This document shows, piece after piece, positions 46,601-57,800 of a stretch of 64,000 nt of DNA. The stretch comes from Vandiemenella viatica (lineage: Eukaryota; Arthropoda; Insecta; Orthoptera; Morabidae), in the NCBI GenBank assembly GCA_031002005.1, contig JARYHS010009186.1, positions 180,570,437 to 180,634,436 on the forward strand. Reading direction: 5' to 3'. The notes under the pieces are model-generated. The model made no database searches and was not told the DNA's origin. It saw only the letters and a program-made list of their open reading frames with translations. The position numbers were made by a program, and so were the translations under genes. Numbering within the stretch: the first letter of the stretch is position 1; every line of letters begins with the position of its first letter.

Positions 46601-49600
46601 AAGTGACAGTTTAGGATTGGAAGTAGGGCTGGAGTGCAGAGAGCGATGTGGGTTTCAAACAAGGAGGTAGAGGTATGTTCAGCAGTTGGGTAATGGACAG
46701 TTTTGAGAAAATCAGGGGAGACTGCTGTTTTTATTGGTGGATGAGTGGCTGGCAGAGAAGAAACTGACCCACTGCAAGATGGGACTTCAGCAATGTGGGC
46801 AAATTGTGCAGATGGTTCAGGGCATGCCTACTGCTGGAATCACTAACTGTTGTAAAATGCGATGTATAAGTGGGATTACTTGAGTGGATGAGAGCATGAG
46901 ATGTTTGGAATGTTGGTTAGCCAGATTAGTATACTGTTGCAAGGGGCAAACAAATACTGGCAGTTTGATGGTGAGACCATTTAGAGGAATGTTTGGAAGG
47001 AGAGACATGATTTTAAGAAAAGGATATAAGACTGAATTTTCATTAGCTAAAAGACATGGTATCTGTAGGATGACAAGTAATTATCAATTGGTGACCTGTA
47101 AGGGAAAGCCAATGGTGGCATGTTGCGAGGGGGAGGGGGGGGGGGAATCGTAAGTTTTGTAATGTTTAGATCAATTCTTTTAGATGAATTTTTTTCTTCT
47201 TTTTACTTATTTAATTATTTTTGCTTACTCAGGTTTATATTATGAAGATTTTACTGTATTATTCTGTTCTTTTCACAATATTTTGTGACGCTTGGGTATT
47301 AGCTCCAAATCACTATCCCCCTCTCCCTGTCCTCTATTTGAATTTACCCCCACAACATTCCTAACTATCAGTCATTCTGTGAGACATTCTCTTACAACGC
47401 AACTATCACCTAAGGTAAGTGGTGGTTCATTTCACTATCCTAATTTTGTGTCCGCCAATTAGAATCTATATGAAGTAAACATAAAAACACACAATTATGA
47501 CACTAGAAATAATTTTAGTTATGTCATCAAAAAGGGGTCATATTTTTAGTGATGTATATCTTCATTAAGCTCCCAACACATATTCGATGTCTGCAGAGGA
47601 TAAGATTAAATTAAGGAAAATTAAAAGAATGTTTTAATTAACAGCTCCCTCTACTCCACAGAAGAATTTCCTTCAAAGGAATCTAAAAAAAAAAAAAAAA
47701 TGCCAGTATCTTCTACACAGGCACATACATGTTATTCAATGACAGTGGGTCTTCTGAGATAGTGCATATATCTTGTTTCTTGTTATATACTAATTATTTG
47801 ACTACTAGCTGTTACACACGACATTGTACATGTCAACTTAGAATTTGATTGCTAGAATTAGATATACAAAGCTGAAAGTTACCTAAGATATGTCCCAAAC
47901 AACACCGAGTCGGCACAATTTAACGGGAACACCATCAATATACCATTCTACAGTCAAACCTGTCTCGTTACTAAAAGTGTTATTGATACCAGAAAAAAAT
48001 ATCCTATTTTCTTCGTAAAGATACAAAGTATTTCCTTGTTATCAGTATACACATATAGTCAACAAAACATAACAAAAAGACAGAGACTTACTTTCGCATA
48101 TATAACATTTTTAGTTTAGATCACACACAAACTGCCTGTGGAACCAGTAAATTAAATGCTTAAGGCACTGTTCTACCGCCTACGATTTGCCAAGCATTCC
48201 AACCAGTGCTCGAAATTGACCGGGCGTTAGGCGTAATTACGCCTGAATATTTTCGTTTTATGCCTGCAATCTCCTTCAAAGGCGTAAAAAATACGCCTAA
48301 GCATCAAAACTTAAAAGATTACATTTCGGAACTTGTTTTCAATGTTGCGTGTTCAAGGTTAAATTCTAATAATTAATTTTAATTCTTGTGGTTTTGATCT
48401 ATTTCAAAGTTTCCAGTAATACGTTTCTGAAGTTCATAAGTGGCAATAGTGTAGGGGTAAGTACCGCGAAGTGAAAAAAAAAGACAATTCTAGCGCGCAC
48501 ATTATTCTTCTCTGTTATTCGCTTAACAAATGAAGTAAAAAGATGTCTCGTAAAATTACTGAAATTATACCATTCGTGAAGACAAGTATTGGTGATAGAA
48601 GTGTTACAAGTACCGATAAACCAGGACTGCCAGAAAATGAAGAAACATCAGCTGCTGACAAATCATCAGGCCCTTCAGCTACTACCAGTAGGCCTGTTCC
48701 GAATTCACGCAATCCAGGAGGTCAACAAGCAAGTAAACGATCAAAAACAGTTCAAAATTTATCAGCTACTATGCCTGTTGTTACCACCAGTACATCGGCA
48801 ACTAATGCCGTGGGTAAACACACATTAAGTAAGTGGCAAAAAAGTTTTCCTTGCTTATCAATAGGATAAGGCAGCGAAAATAGTATGTTTTGTGTCATTT
48901 GTAGGCTGTTTGCGAATTCATCTTTAACGAGTTTCGTAAATGCAAAGGTTAAATCTAGATTAGAAACAGTTAAAAAAACATGACAAAAGTGAAGTCAATC
49001 AGAATTCGTGTGCGGCAGATGTGTTGAAAAAAAAAATCATTGCATACACCGTTAGCTCTTACGTTGAGTGCCATGAGTGACAAAGTACACCAAAAAATGT
49101 GTGTTTTATTTAATACTGCTTACTCTGTTGCAAAAGGCAACTTTGCGTTCACAGATTACCTACGTTTGTTAGAGTTACAAGAAAAAAAAACGGTGTCGAA
49201 ATTGGTTCAGCATACAGAAATGACAAGTCGTGTACTGTTTTTACCAGTAATATAGCATCAGATTCACATAGCCAATTACAAGTAGTGACTATATATCAAT
49301 TATGTGTGACGGATCAACTGATAAGGGTGCAATTGAATGTGAAATCATCTATGTAGCATCTTTTAAAGAAGGGCACGAACGAATATATTTCTTAAAATTA
49401 AAGCCATTAAGTGACGTATCAGCTAAAAGCATTTTTGAATGTATTTTCGACAGTTTATGTGAAATATTTTATGGTGATTCTTGGAAAGAGAAACTTGTAG
49501 GTGTCTGTCTAGATGCGGCAAGTGTTAATATGGGTGTTAGCAATGGTGTGGTTGCAAAATTGTGCAACGTGTGTGGGAATATTATATCGGTGCATTGTAT

Positions 49601-52600
49601 TGCTCATCGGATAGCCTCAGTAACATAAACTACGCTCAAACATGTGAAAAAGTAATTAAAGGTGTATACAATTTTTTTTTCTAAAAGTCCAAAGCATATA
49701 AAGAATTTAAAGATTTGACTGAAGCATTGGATGAATCAGTCGTTAACCTGTCTATCATATCCACCAGGTGGATTTCTTCAAAAAACAGAGCTTTAAAAGC
49801 ATCGCTCAGGAATTTCACAGTCACTGTTTCGTATTTTGAAGACTACTGTGCTGACAAAAACTACAATAAAATTCTTCAAGCAAAAGTGACGAACTACTTA
49901 AAAACTTTAAAATCAGTGCGGTTCGTGAGATTTTTGTGCTTTCTGATTGATGTAACTGATGTTTTGTAAACATTTTCCAAAAATATTCAATATGAGAATG
50001 TGAACATTGAGAAAGTGATGTCTGAACTTACAATTCTGCGAAATGAAACTGAAAAGTTTAATTGCTGCCAATGGAGCAACTCTGTCTCAATTTGATAAGG
50101 ACTGTAACTTGGGTACTGGTACTTGTGAATATAAAAGCATAAAACTGAGTAAAAAGGGTCTCCAGAATTTTTTACGTGATTGCGAAGATATAATCAGAAA
50201 TTTCTTGACAGGATTAACATAACGCTTCGAACTAATCGCAAGTTTAAAAATATACACATTTTTGATGCAATTAACATTCCAAATGAGGATATATTAAATT
50301 ATGGAGTAAAGGAGTTTGAAGAGGCCCTCAAGGATTTACCTGCAGCAGTGACCATAAGCAAAGAACAAGCTTCTGATGAATTTTTGCGCTGTAAAATATG
50401 GGCTAAGGACAAGAAGTCTCTATCAAGTCGTCAGCTTTGGAACAGAGTATATAGCGAAAATTGTGAAGACAACCAATATCTAAATTTATTAAAAATCATT
50501 TCATGTTTCCGTGTGCTTCCATTCACCACTGCAATATGTGAGCGAGGTTTCAGTGAGCTTAACAACATGAAAATTGAGAAACGACATTGATTGGATACCC
50601 TTAATGTAGATGACTTATTGCTCTTCAAAGTGAATGGATCTTCACTGCATGATTTTGATCCCAACCTAGCTGTGGGTTACTGGTGGAAAAACACACAGAT
50701 CCCTCGAAGACCAGAATTCCTAGATAAGAAGTGACACAGCACTTCAGGTATGGCCGTAAGGCATTTTTCCTGATATTGAAAGTGGAGAATGATTGCATTT
50801 ACTATTCAGCTACGATATATTCAATAAACTGAATATTTTTGTTTCTGCGATCTTATCGATAAATTCTACACAGAAACTGTGAAATCAAATTATTCTTAGA
50901 ATTTGTACATCAAGGAAAATATTTTACAATTTTTATTTTACATATTGACATATTTGTATTAAAAAAATAATAATCTTCTGGCGATGAATCCGAAAAAAAT
51001 TTCAAAATATTTGGGAGTTAAATCTCTGAAGATGAAGATCATTGTGTAAAATTCAAAAGTTACTGTCAAAGTACAATGAAATCAATAATCATATTAATTT
51101 ATTTCACAATTTTGGTATACGATGTATTGGCACATGCGAACCATATTAATTTTTTTCTGGGTCTATTTACAGTTTTAAATTGTGTTGGAGTAGGTTGTAA
51201 GCTACAACATTTGTATTTTCATAATTATAATATAATTATGCCTAACATTTTCATTTTACGCCTGAGTGTGAAAGTTAGGCGTAACAAATACGCCTGGATT
51301 TATAAACGAATTTCTAGCACTGATTCCAACCTTGATTTTATGGGACCTACATTTGAACATGGTATCCTTACTACAAAATCCCAGTCTTGGCTCAAACTAT
51401 GAAAAACAATTCTTAAAATTTTTTCGCCCAACGTGAATCCATGTGGGTAATTTCTTATGAAGCCAGCACCTTACCCACTGCACTTACCGGCCCTCTCTGT
51501 CATTTTGTATTACAGAGACATATATATATCATGCATCTGTCTTTCACAGTTGTGATAGTTTTCATAATTCAATGATAATATGTATTATCTATACATAAAA
51601 TCACTATCGGATTAGCCGTTTAGCCCAAGAAACATAACACACAGATAAACAGACAGAGTTACTTTTGCATTTATAACATTAATATAGATTACGATGGGAA
51701 ATTTTTCAACCAAGTGTAGACAGTATTTTTCTCCTTGTTTCAAAAGATAAGTGTGCAAAGTTTCATCAAGATCTGATGAAACTGTGTATTTGTATGAAGA
51801 ACAAACAAATATACATATATTCATCTTTAAATATATAGATATATATCAACTCTTTTCCATGTCCCACAAAATCAATCTCTTATACTGGGACTATGGAAAA
51901 TGAATGTATTATAATGCACCATACTGTATCATCTTTACTGAAAATTTATGTCATGTCATAAATTAAAGATAAATTATGCTCATCGTCAGTATAGAGTTAT
52001 AAAGAGAAGAAACAGTTTTAAAATTCATTAATCAGGAAAAAAACTAATTATCTAGAGGAAGAAACTTTCAAGTAACAATGTGCAGGAAGCAGTTCAGTTT
52101 CTGCTCTTCTAAATAAAATTGAATTTATGTAGGCTTATTATACACTATTTCATTAAGAGGTGATTAATAATAACTAAATTAAAAAATTAGTACCTATGTT
52201 ATAAGTTATAAAGCTAACCATTAAAACAGGAATAATTGCTGGCCAATACAACCATCCTGCCTTATTTCGTGATAAGATTCTCCATACAGCCAATATCCCA
52301 TTTACATAGTAATTGGTAACAATCTGTTTTGATGTCCCATATATTATTTTAACAAATGATAACATCTTTCTTTTTGAGATATAAGATTGTTACATTTATT
52401 AATGGAAGCAGAAGAAAAAAATGGGTTTCCCCATATAATATCATTAAATTTATCAATAGTGTCAAAATGAACTTAGTTTTACACAAACACACGAAGTAAA
52501 CTCATTTGACTTAGAGTTTTCCTGAATCTGGAGCTGAGGACTGCATATGGGAGTATGTTACTACAGAAAAATTAAACAAAATAACCAAAATAAAATTAGA

Positions 52601-52941
52601 ATAGTGAAATGAACTGAGTCAGTATCCTGATTGTGGCATCAAATTAAAACTTTCATATTTATCCTAATAGTTTTCTTTGTAGGTTTTTTTTATTGTTGTC
52701 AACATTTCTTTGTGCTTTCTCAATTAAAATGTTAATTTTTGTGTTTACAGGAGCCCTTCCTTCTTCACTGGCTGATGACTGTAGTAAATGCTCTGTTAAA
52801 CAGAGGGAAGCTGTTGACAAGATCATTAAATATCTGATTCATAACAAAAGAAATGTCTATGACAAATTAACAGCAAAATATGATCCTGATGGTGTCTACA
52901 CAAAAAAATATGAGAAAAGGATTCATGAATATGAATCATAA
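40652..52941 (+). CDS. Chemosensory protein (OS-D/CSP), CSP-B; join(40652..40847,52751..52941)
   Basis: Second CSP, 128 aa when joined. Residues 1-18 (MRTNIVLIVSALAAAVLA) form a signal peptide. Cysteines are at 48, 57, 76 and 79, as in CSP-A. The N-terminal YTTKYDN motif is replaced by FSSRLEKLDVDEVL. The second half reads LPSSLADDCSKCSVKQREAV and ends KYDPDGVYTKKYEKRIHEYE-S. Exon 1 is again 196 nt; donor GTAAGG, acceptor TTTTTGTGTTTACAG, phase 1. Exon 2 uses AT-rich codons (AAA, ATT, TAT) while exon 1 uses GC-rich ones. With 11.9 kb of transposons between them, the pairing is by proximity and phase and needs transcript support. Function as for CSP-A; ligand unknown. Confidence 0.85.
42335..42480 (+). 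pseudogene. LINE reverse-transcriptase 3' fragment (family A)
   Basis: The frame reads KIARFDKMQGTVKRTSVRNN and LLKFYGLGLISTPAMLRVSE, the segment following the RT core in a LINE class whose consensus runs KI-KF---CGTI-RTL...LKFYK--A-P-LLYGSE. The flanks do not continue the similarity. Confidence 0.55.
43028..43232 (-). mobile_element. SINE, main family
   Basis: The reverse complement shows the tRNA-like head (GTGTGTGAGTGGTAATGCTC, B box GGTTCGAATTCC) and the body GATTTCCCCAAATCACTCC. It is inserted antisense in the CSP-B intron. Confidence 0.75.
43690..44010 (+). pseudogene. LINE reverse-transcriptase relic (jockey-like)
   Basis: Decodes, with stops and shifts, to VKYLGLNIDHHLNLRIHLE, then ISLNNFICDYN, then EFRAHTRVIRKISGITCREM. 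These match in order the VKFLG--ID--L-W, the YG-I-WG and the QKR-IR-I-G blocks of jockey-type LINEs. Only the 3' part of the RT region is present. Confidence 0.6.
44064..47450 (-). mobile_element. Penelope-like retroelement with long inverted ends
   Basis: The left segment (44064-44409) and right segment (about 47195-47450) are reverse complements over about 250 bases, sharing GAACCAxCACTTACCTTAG, GACAGGGAGAGGGGGATAG and CTAATACCCAAGC. The left arm carries about 90 additional bases. Between them the minus strand encodes a broken reverse transcriptase and GIY-YIG endonuclease, the combination defining Penelope-like elements. These elements often have terminal repeats in inverted or direct orientation. 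No target duplication was identified. Confidence 0.8.
44435..47010 (-). pseudogene. Penelope-like RT plus GIY-YIG polyprotein, degenerate
   Basis: In minus-strand order: NYVDEAHCQLSDANTYCCL (about 46190); LLLKIHI where LLPKIHK is typical (about 46050); an RT motif A-like VTIDISLYAHIPYCHGL (about 45750); FEGNIYHQTYGTATGTQMG, like motif B (about 45630); YIDDIFMIW, the catalytic motif C, at about 45497-45523; FLDVDLSLSNG (about 45420); HCKMCDIHLVSTTF (about 44870); then HVIYLLICKHCLYSYI and SLAIRMKDHRQTV (about 44690-44780), a GIY-YIG endonuclease core with the Gly after YI replaced by Cys. Several frameshifts and stops make it non-functional, although the YIDD residues persist. Confidence 0.8.
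48204..51322 (+). mobile_element. Complete hAT element, 3119 bp, with perfect 8-bp target duplication
   Basis: The terminal inverted repeats are CAGTGCTCGAAATT and, reverse-complemented, CAGTGCTAGAAATT. ATTCCAAC flanks it exactly on both sides (48196-48203, 51323-51330). Subterminal regions carry several copies of AGGCGTA in both orientations: four in about 48230-48300 and three in about 51255-51295. These are probably transposase-binding sites. The transposase inside is broken. It lies sense in the CSP-B intron. Confidence 0.95.
48543..50734 (+). pseudogene. hAT transposase (ZNF862-like), multiply broken
   Basis: The start at 48543 opens MSRKITEIIPFVKTSIG. After a low-complexity Ser/Thr region comes a zinc-finger segment (SENSMFCVICRLFANSS, about 48870-48925) preceded by an in-frame TAA. 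The catalytic-domain part at 49302-49628 reads DGSTDKGAIECEIIYVASF and GVCLDAASVNMGVSNGVV, then SVHCIAHR. The C-terminal dimerisation region at about 50480-50590 reads FTTAICERGFSELNNMKIEK. The transposase is split by at least five stops or frameshifts between 48869 and 50590. Close relatives are annotated as zinc finger protein 862-like in many animals. Confidence 0.85.
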
Positions 52942-53098
52942 AAGAGCTAGGCAATAGGACAGTAATAATTCTTTTGATAGCTTGTTTCATTTCATTTTCA
53001 CACTGCAAACATTCTAAAATTCAAAAGTTAGAGACTTATGCATCATTCCATACTTAAACTGTGAAATATTTTGTATCTCTTTGATTAAGATATTTTTC

Positions 53099-53104
53099 AA
53101 TAAA
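53099..53104 (+). terminator. Poly(A) signal of CSP-B
   Basis: AATAAA about 157 bases after the stop. Further AATAAA hexamers at 53153 and 53181 could serve instead. Confidence 0.6.
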
Positions 53105-53413
53105 ATTATTACTGTAAAAAAAATAAGAATATGTACTGTTTATCAAAATTTTAATAAATTGATTACTTAATGTGTTATGAAATAAAATTACTGAATAAGT
53201 TCTAGCTAACTTGGTGTTTTATTTATTTTGTAATTGTTACTTTTATGATATTCTTGACAGCTTTGACAAGTATTTGAAGTTATCATTCATTAAATCTGTC
53301 AAAGGCACCAACCTAAAACCTTTTTGGTTAATTGAAGGATGAAATGACAATGCAGTTTACTTGAACATACTGAAAATTTGTAATATCAACATAGCAGAAT
53401 TGTCAGGTACACT

Positions 53414-53596
53414 CAGTGCCAGATCTAGGGGAGGAAGGGGGAGGGGTAGTGAAACTGGGGCACTTGCTCCAGGAGGCAACTTGAAAAAAAGGGATGACAC
53501 ACAGCATGGCAACAATTAGAGTGGCAAAATAATGTCTGAAGAGGTGGCAGTCTCACAGTTTTTGCCTAACTAGAAAAATTCGCAAATCCACCACTG
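53414..53596. mobile_element. Small hAT-like MITE (183 bp)
   Basis: Starts CAGTGCCAGATCTAGGGG; the reverse complement of the right end is CAGTGGTGGATTTGCG. The flanks GGTACACT and GTAACACT agree at 6 of 8 bases. The end sequence is like the CAGTGGCGGATCTAGGG MITEs common in insects. Another possible end (CAGTGGTATAGCCAGG) starts at 53643. Confidence 0.55.
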
Positions 53597-53689
53597 GTAA
53601 CACTTGTACAAAGTACCAATAGCAAATAATTCTATATGAACAGTGGTATAGCCAGGTTTGAGAACAGTTGACTCATATCAGTATTAATC

Positions 53690-55470
53690 AGTATTGTTAA
53701 ATATATTTGAAAAAGCAATCCCCATCTACATTATAATGAATTACTCAGTAAGGTCCAATGTAGATTTAGAAAAAGTATTTACACATAATAAGAAATTGTT
53801 TTCTGATAGAAAATAGAAGTTCCTTGGTAATAATATGTTGTTTAACTAATGTCTTTGATGGAGTTGATTATAAAATTTTCTAAGATAATTCAGAACTCTT
53901 GGCATTAGTTTTAGGACAGGAGACTGCTGCATTGATGCTCCAATTTCATTTATTTCAAGTGGAATATAAAAAAAAACAGTAATTGTTGTGGGTTGAGTTA
54001 TGTAATGAAAAATAATGGGTTGGTGGTGCTGGAAGAGACACTGATGCTTCTAAGTGTCAGTTAGCTATATAGGGAATTGGAGTTGTGGTTAGCAGATGAA
54101 TAGTGTAGGCTTTAGATGTAAAACATTTCTGTGTGATCATTTATTTATGTTTCGATTATCAGAGTGTAAACCATTGTACTAAAAATCCTATAAGATGACT
54201 TAACACCATAACAGATCATATGTAAACAAATGAACATGTTTTTAGATAGGTGGTGCATTTTCAGCTTGATATGGCATAAGTAATTTGATAAGCTTAAATT
54301 CATAGCTTACATAGATGGTGTCAAATACTTTGACAAAGTTAATAGAAGTAAACTGTGAGAGAGTGTACAACAAAAATGGACTCTGCAACACCTCCTAAAT
54401 GTGACAAAAAGTTTATATACGGTACTCAAAGAAATGTAAATAACAATCAACCAATGTGCAAGAGAAAGGAGTCCCTTATCACATGGAATACTTAACTTTT
54501 ATAAAGATGGTGTCACCTGCAAAGGAAAAGTAAGATTTTTCAAGAACGTAACAAAAATTTACCTACCATGAATTTATTATCTACAGATGATCAAATAACA
54601 CTAATTTCGACAGAAGCTAATGTACAAAGGTTAATTCAGTAACTTCAATTACTAGAAAAATCTTAAAACCTAAAAATATCAGTGAACAAAGCCAAAATAT
54701 CAGCATTTATAGTAACAGAAGTTGAAGGGTGTGTAAAAAAGGATTGTTAAATTTGTCTCAGGAACTTACTGCAAATTAAATCAGTAAATGATATGGTAAA
54801 TGAGCTTGAATGGGACTCACTGGAAGACAGGAGGATGATGAAAAGAGTAATGGAAGTGTGCACTTCATATATTTGCAATTAGGTGTGAAAAGATATAGTG
54901 AAAGAATTAGGAGAGGTGGATGGAAGGGAAAAGATGACCATGACCACAAATTAACACTCAATTCCAGGTATAAGTGTGTGGGTAGATTTGCTTTAGTATG
55001 TAAATGGGTCAGGGAGTGGAATAAATTACCAAGAGAAATGATTAATGATTTACCAAAAATACTCAAAGAATTTAAAGTTGAAATTAGCAGAGGGAAAAAG
55101 TAGGAGCGAAAAATGGATATTTACAGAAATTGCCACTGGAGCAAGTACTCCATTGGAATTAGATTAACTGTTTGCCAAGAGTAAAGATTTTAATAGCAGG
55201 TTACAGAATTTAAATACTTTGGGTGCATTTTAAGTCTTAATAATATTAAAGCTATAGATATAAAAATTAAGAGTACCGTACTTTACAAGGAAATGCAAAT
55301 ACTGCTGGGCCCTCAAGAAAACAATGAACACAAGGAGTTAAAATAACAGAAATTAAGTTTCTTTTGTCAGTTTTGGGATTAAATAGGACAAACAGGACAT
55401 ACAATGATGAGAGCAGACAATGATTAGGAGTGAGGGCTCTATTGGATTAATTACATGACTGTCAAGCTAG
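53690..55470 (+). pseudogene. LINE relic (family A), interrupted
   Basis: 53690-53930 has shifted pieces such as NELLSKVQCRFRKSI and a DGVDYKIF-like segment of the RT core. 54570-54715 reads LLSTDDQITLISTEANVQRL and LKISVNKAKISAF, the RT block normally containing FADD. 55200-55270 resumes with EFKYFGCILSLNNIKAIDIK. The gap (54738-55170) is filled by a LINE of another family. Whether the 53.7-kb piece belongs to the same insertion is uncertain. Confidence 0.6.
54738..55170 (+). mobile_element. 5'-truncated LINE (family B) inside family-A LINE
   Basis: Begins within KSVNDMVNELEWDSLEDRR. After a shift it reads DDHDHKLTLNSRYKCVGRFA and REWNKLPREMINDLPKILKE, and ends in the family 3' end GCCACTGGAGCAAGTACTCC followed by AATTAGATTAA. 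It is the shortest of the plus-strand copies. Confidence 0.75.
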
Positions 55471-55639
55471 ATAGGTTAAACATATCTAATGAATGTAACA
55501 GAATGTTAAAAATTTTACAACAGACTTCAACAGGAAAGACATAATATTTATCAGTTACATTTTCATTTCCACACACACAGAGACTATCACACAGATGCAT
55601 TTGAAGAAAGAGCATTTGCCATTTGAGACAAAATCTTTA

Positions 55640-55790
55640 TTGTGCAATTTGTTTGTGTTTTTTATGTGTTCTTCTCGCACTCCTGCCTTCATCTGTGGTA
55701 AGTGACGGGTATCTATTTATTTTTTCCCTATCCTATCTTATTTTCAGTGCCTCGTGGCAGTTTCTTTGTTTCCATTATCCAAGATAAAAA
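55640..55790 (+). repeat. Penelope-type terminal fragment
   Basis: GTGTTCTTCTCGCACTCCTG, CTGTGGTAAGTGACGGGT and GCCTCGTGGCAGTTTCTTTG align in order with the right arm of the inverted repeat at 12637-12780. It is a single arm here, without a partner. Confidence 0.5.
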
Positions 55791-57439
55791 CTTTAGTAAA
55801 ATTAAAAGGAGTTCACTTTTATTTTAATCAGAAGATATGAATCACCACTGTTCTTTTGTCTAAATAAGTGCAGAAAACAAAGTATGTAACAATGATAATA
55901 GTATTAGTTGCACCATATTAACAATAATGATACAAGTAAATATTGTAAGAATGGAGATGGCATATTGTTGAAATGAATTCTTCACAGATACACTGCCGGA
56001 CTGGGTTGTAAAACCACAATTTGGCATTTCAACTATGAAAATTTCATTGCGAGGTAAATGTTGTATGCCTATATCATTTCTTCCTAGTCTTATGTACTGT
56101 CAGCCACAAAAAGTTGTTTCCAAACTGTGTGCTCACCTCCACCCATAACTTGTGTTATCCATTCCCAACTGCTCATGGATTGCTCATGTGGCTGCTAACA
56201 ATGAACCAGAGAATTCAAATAGATTCCAATAAATTATGCTTCAATTTTTCCCCTTTCTTGACATACAATGTGAGAAATTATACCAAATCCTGGTAAAATA
56301 AGAATATAAACCTCTGGGAGTCAAAAAAATCAAAATAAATGTTGGTATAAAATTGGGTCTCCTCCAAATGATGTATTTAAATTTCGATCTGTTAATAATA
56401 CAGTAATTCCGTTAGTTTCAGCAATATCTCACTTGGTTAAGAAATTGCTTAAAATATTATGTATTTGTTTTGTCTTTATCTATAATCGTAGTACTTCTCC
56501 CTTCAACTGTGAAACAAGATGCATTTACTTCTTTAACTTTATTCATTTTCTAACCATCTTAAATAATTGTCCAATCTATTATTTTTGCCAAAAATTATTT
56601 TAGGCAACAGAATCACTATATACAAGTAATTAAATCCTTAACCCCCATGGTGAAAATGCATTACATACATTGCACCACAAAGGGAGGCCCACACCACAAA
56701 GAGGGGGCCCACAGCACAACCCTGGCTAGTAGTAAAGCTAAAAAAAAAAGGTAGCCCATAAATTTTTTGTGACGAATTTATGAATCAATAGTCGGAAGCA
56801 GCCAGGGCCACTGCCGATAGGGGGACCCGTACCACATGTATAGCCTACGGGTCCACAGAGCCTAAATGCGGTCCTGCATATAGTAGTACTCAGATCATAA
56901 TATCACTTGCCATCTATAATGCTTGTAATTTGTATTTGAAACCTACAGTAAAACAGTGCAAATTAAACTACCTTATCATACTACTTAAAACTAAGGAATT
57001 AAACATAAGATAATTTAAATTTAACAAAAAACATACACACACAATGATCATTAGTTGTCACTTACTGTATGATCTAATTTCTATCAGGCAATGTCAAATG
57101 TCCATTCTGGAACTATATTTGCAGGCTCAACTGACATTAAGGAACCTAGAAGCACATGCTGGATGATGTTAAGTTTTCCAAGTATCTGTAAACGAAAATT
57201 GCATCCTTACTCTCACAACAGTATATCTTAAACAAGAATATATGCTGTTTTCTATATATTTGACTATTTTGTTCAAAAAAAAATAATAAAAAAAAGTATA
57301 AATCTTTTATGACATTATAAGTAACATTTGATACCAGTTTCTTTCTGAACTTTGACTGAATAAAAATTAATAATACATACATTTTTCTTCTACGGCCAAA
57401 CTAAAATATTACAATTGTGAATCCTGATATCATATTTTT
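55791..57439. other. Intergenic, mostly nothing recognised
   Basis: AT-rich. A GC-richer patch at 56670-56870 has repeated CACCACAAAG/GGGGGCCCAC and CAGGGCCACTGCCGATAGG. It looks like decayed MITE ends, but I could not pair them or find a target duplication. Confidence 0.4.
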
Positions 57440-57800
57440 TTAATCGCAATGAAGCACCGGCTCCGGTGGCCATTTACCTACACCCCCATCCTTCCACTAT
57501 CCTGCAGCCACCTACATTTGCCCTCTACAAATTTTACCTTTAAATTCTCTCAACATTTTCGGTATATTATTCATCATTTCTCTTCCAATCCCTGACACCC
57601 CTACCTAAAAAAGAGAATCTTCCCACACCCTTGTGCCTGAAATCGAGTGCCAGCTTGTGGTTATGGTCATCTTTTCCCTTCCATGCAATACTTTTCATAC
57701 CTACTCCAATATCTTTTCATGCCTCATCACCAGTATACGCCCTGTACACTCCCATGACCCTCCTCATCCTCCTCCTGTCTTGAAATGAATCCCATTACAT
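57440..57800 (-). mobile_element. 5'-truncated LINE (family B)
   Basis: Minus-strand copy of the same 3' region as 7.3, 23.1 and 54.7 kb. The + strand shows GGCTCCGGTGGCCATTTACC at the 3' end, and CCTTGTGCCTGAAATCGAGTG, the reverse complement of the HKGVGRF-coding part. It ends at the segment that would encode DSLQ/DRR. Confidence 0.75.

Larger units (their letters stand above)
40848..52750 (+). other. CSP-B intron, 11903 bp, transposon-filled
   Basis: Contains LINE debris (42335-42480, 43690-44010), a SINE (43028-43232), a Penelope-like element (44064-47450) and a complete hAT element (48204-51322). Nothing is recognised in 40848-42330, 47460-48190 and 51340-52740 apart from microsatellite-like AT runs. 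Confidence 0.8.

Noticed and set aside
56670..56870. Possible hAT MITE with CAGGG ends and GGGGGCCC blocks
   Set aside because: The two candidate ends do not pair and no 8-bp direct repeat flanks them.
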